Positions 61,417 through 64,000 of a DNA stretch of 64,000 nucleotides are shown here, one piece after another. Source of the stretch: Limnoperna fortunei (lineage: Eukaryota; Mollusca; Bivalvia; Mytilida; Modiolidae); NCBI GenBank assembly GCA_944474755.1, contig OX104112.1, positions 90,471,756-90,535,755 of the forward strand, written 5' to 3'. The notes beneath the pieces were generated by a model. It had not been told where the DNA came from and made no database searches. It saw only the letters and a program-made list of their open reading frames with translations. How positions within the stretch are numbered: the stretch's first letter is position 1; every line of letters begins with the position of its first letter. The position numbers were made by a program, and so were the translations under genes.

Positions 61417-62556
61417 AAAAAAGTTTATAAAACAGCATATAAGATTTTTAAATAATGAAATATCAAATTTATTAATGATAAAGATAGTAAAAAAATTTAA
61501 TGAAAGATCTGACAGATTTCGTAAGATAGATTTAAATGAAATATTACAGATATGTTTTTCAAGAAAATGTGCAAAGGATTGTCTTCAATATCATAGTAGT
61601 TTTTTTTGTTGACTTTGTAGTTCATCAAGTCCACAAATTGCTTAGTTTAAGGAATACACAAAAAGAATCATTTGTAAAAAAATCTATACTTTTTTTATTT
61701 CATATATATTGCCACAAAATCCAACTAACCGAATTCTTACCAACTCTTGTGAAGAACATTAAGTTTAGATTATCCGTATGTGATAATGGAGGTGTCAAGT
61801 GCTAACCTGAATGAAAGTGGAGTCTTCTTGACATAAAAGAAGTTAATATGTATGAATGAACATTTGGTCTTAGAGGAATTAATAATGAAGTCATGGTTCA
61901 GTGAGCATAAATAGGATGTCACTAGATCGTGTTACAATATGTTACAATAATATTACGTTAATAGCCCAAACATTTTGTCAGTGATAATATGGGACCACTT
62001 AGATTGCTAGGATTCAAACAGTTTTTTCAAAACATTTTTTCAGCTCTGTTAATAGCCAAAAATGTTAAAAGTCAATTTGTCATATTAATTTTATACTTTA
62101 ATTGCAGGCAATAAAACCTAAACCACAAGTGATTTAAGTATGGGTATTTTTAGGGCCAAAATAAAAAATGATCATCTGACTCATTAAGTTGTTTTTACAC
62201 TTTGTTTATCAATGAACCTTCAGGAATATATCTGGGCATTGATGCAGTAAACAGCTACCCATCTGATTTAACAACTAGTTCCTTACAATTTATAGGTTTG
62301 TCTAAAATGTCATTGACCAGGTAATACTGATGAAAAAAAACCAGAATGAATAGGATTTTGTTAATTTGCTCTCAAAGTCTCAATATTTAGAATTGATTGA
62401 ATAACAGGTTAAATACTACCCAACTGCTTTTGCTAGAATTGAATAAAAATGTCATAGCCTTAAATTACACTGAGGAATGCAGGCAGTTGTCTCCTATTGC
62501 AGACTAACCACGAGACTAACACACAATAAAGAACAATAAAAAGTACATGACATTAC
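61417..62556. other. AT-rich stretch
   Basis: Two overlapping plus-strand frames of 76 and 89 codons (61382-61612, 61536-61805) have low-complexity composition and no recognised domain; I do not support them as genes. Confidence 0.5.
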
Positions 62557-62690
62557 AAAAATAGTGGTTTCTGTATGGTCATGTATTGTGAATTAATACT
62601 ACCAGGTCAGGGGGGTGTTAACAAAAATAGTGGTTTCTGTATGATTAATACTACCAGGTCAGGGGTGTTAATAAAAATAGAATCTACATA
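62557..62690. repeat. Imperfect tandem duplication (two units, about 65-80 bp)
   Basis: aaaaatagtggtttctgtatg ... attaatactaccaggtcagg ... gtgttaa occurs twice. The first copy carries 15 extra bases (gtcatgtattgtgaa) and a longer G run. A third start (aaaaatag) follows and breaks off. Confidence 0.9.
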
Positions 62691-63810
62691 CTGAACATGT
62701 TTTTGACTAATTGACCAACATGTTGAATTCTACCCATCAGGCCAAGGAGTTTTAATGTTTACATAAATATCAAATATGTACTGAATGAGTATATGAGGCC
62801 ATGATGTTTGACAGAATAACTCATTTTAGTAAAATCTGTATAGATGACATAAGGCATCAAAATGGGGGATGGGGTTGGATGAGGCTTGATGGGCTGGATA
62901 CTAAGATTATTGTGTAACATGTAGGTCCTAATACTGAAATATCCCCCCTTTTTCTCCATATGTTCTACAGAAATATAAATCTTGAACCAATAATATGTTT
63001 ACCCTAAGACTTTTCTTGTCATACAACAAATTCTGCTATAAGAAAAAATGTTTTGTCGCTAAATGATCTTTTAGTTATGATAAATTGAGTACAAGTGGTG
63101 GCTGGCATTAAAGACATCAAATAGATAAAAACATCAGTGGCAGAAAAAATAAGCTATTCATTTAAAAAAACATGTGTAAAAGATAGGATAGAAAGATAAA
63201 GAGATACAAGTGTCAGAGTATCAGAGACAAGAATTAAATCAACCTATTTAAATAGCAATTTAAAAACAAATTAGTCTGTAACAAATAAAATTCAATGATG
63301 TTTTCTTGCTTTTTTCATTCTAACGGTTCATTCTCTACAATATTCAAGTCTTTTGCATTTCCTGTGTATGGTGGGCCTCCAATTGGTAAAAAAAAGATTT
63401 GTAACCTGCAAACTTCCACCGTGCAAATATACACAGAAAAACTTTGCCCTCAAATGGCACCTGTACAGGACCTTCTTTATCCAGGTCAAGCAGGTGGCTG
63501 TTCCTTACCAGAGAAGTACTGCCATGATAATACTGAAAAACAGCTTACCTTTGTCCTAATTCTGCAAATTATCTCCCCTTAAATAAGAGAGATAAACAAC
63601 ATCATCTGACAGATCATAAAAAATACTTTCCTTCAATTTCTTTTGATTTTATGTAAGTTTTTAATATGGAGTAGGCATTGCCAAAATGCGAGCACAGACA
63701 AAATAGTCCTTAGAAGTGTTGGATTCAAATTGTGCAATAAACAAAACAGTGTTTCTGCATGTCACATCCATCTAATTACATGTGTCATTTTTCAAAACAA
63801 TAATGGGAGA
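62691..63810. other. Spacer containing one less AT-rich segment of unknown nature
   Basis: Most is AT-rich. From about 63350 to 63540 the composition changes and a 95-codon plus frame (63295-63582) contains four cysteines in GKKKICNLQTSTVQ ... TEKLCPQMAP ... GGCSLPEKYC. I do not recognise a family. The segment could be an exon piece or a decayed element; a second plus frame overlaps it. Confidence 0.35.
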
Positions 63811-64000
63811 TTGATGTCAAGGTAGTTAAGTATCTACTACTGATTATGTGCATGTCAACACTGAGGTAGTGACTTCAAGTCTAAATGTGGGCAAGGTGTG
63901 CTCGATTCCAATCTTAACTGAGAGGTATTCTGGCTTCCTACCCTAAACTCTAAACTGGATGCCACAATATACTGAAAAATGCTACACTAAACCTCATTCA
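63811..64000 (+). mobile_element. SINE copy at the window end
   Basis: Head ggtagttaagtatctactac, then gtcaacactgaggtagtgac, tgggcaaggtgtgctcgatt, ccaatcttaactgagagg, and tail side atgccacaatatactgaaaa with gctacactaaac. The 3' end may continue past the window. Confidence 0.75.

Overview
The window reads as nuclear DNA from a metazoan, most likely a bivalve mollusc. It is AT-rich and almost gene-free, has an intron-exon gene structure, and is full of dispersed repeats that I recognise as common in bivalve genomes. These include a tRNA-headed SINE with a GTTTAA/CAAACAAA tail, elements ending in 'ccactaagtggcggccc', and the 'ggaatcattgggcca' repeat. The species cannot be named from the sequence. 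Most open reading frames are by-products of tandem arrays whose unit length is a multiple of three.

Layout: 1-109 holds a possible exon fragment (minus strand). 717-6448 is a 47-bp minisatellite of about 122 copies. 6449-15.7 kb is AT-rich spacer with several interspersed elements, foldbacks and a TCAA microsatellite. 15.70-16.18 kb holds two related palindromic elements. 16186-20962 is a 30-bp minisatellite of about 143 units, split by a 486-bp non-autonomous DNA transposon. 21.0 kb has a SINE. 23.19-27.26 kb is a 58-bp array of about 70 units grown inside another SINE. 27.45-30.08 kb holds three blocks of a second, unrelated 30-bp repeat, with a recent 1004-bp tandem duplication. 30-37 kb is spacer with foldbacks and a 778-bp TIR element. 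37268-46075 carries the only gene I can support. 46-64 kb is spacer with a 37-bp array, a 55-bp array of about 45 units, and at least seven SINE copies.

The gene is on the plus strand. Exon 1 (37268-37892) encodes a signal peptide, an angiopoietin-like N-terminal motif (C-x-Y-x-F ... E-M-D ... C) and a long coiled coil. It ends at a strong GTAAGT donor in phase 1. A 76-nt exon at 46000-46075 starts at a TTACAG acceptor in the matching phase and continues a charged, helical reading frame. The intron between them (8107 bp) contains a 45-bp minisatellite of about 41 units, and the exon-2 splice acceptor is its last repeat. Every unit therefore carries a copy of 'ccttacag|gtaaac', which looks like an acceptor and a donor at once. 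The last 13 units are open and in frame with both exons. This is the most unusual thing in the window.

A second theme is that several arrays lie in or beside SINE copies. In two cases (58-bp and 86-bp arrays) the repeated unit is itself a piece of the SINE. Tandem arrays cover about 20 kb, close to a third of the window.
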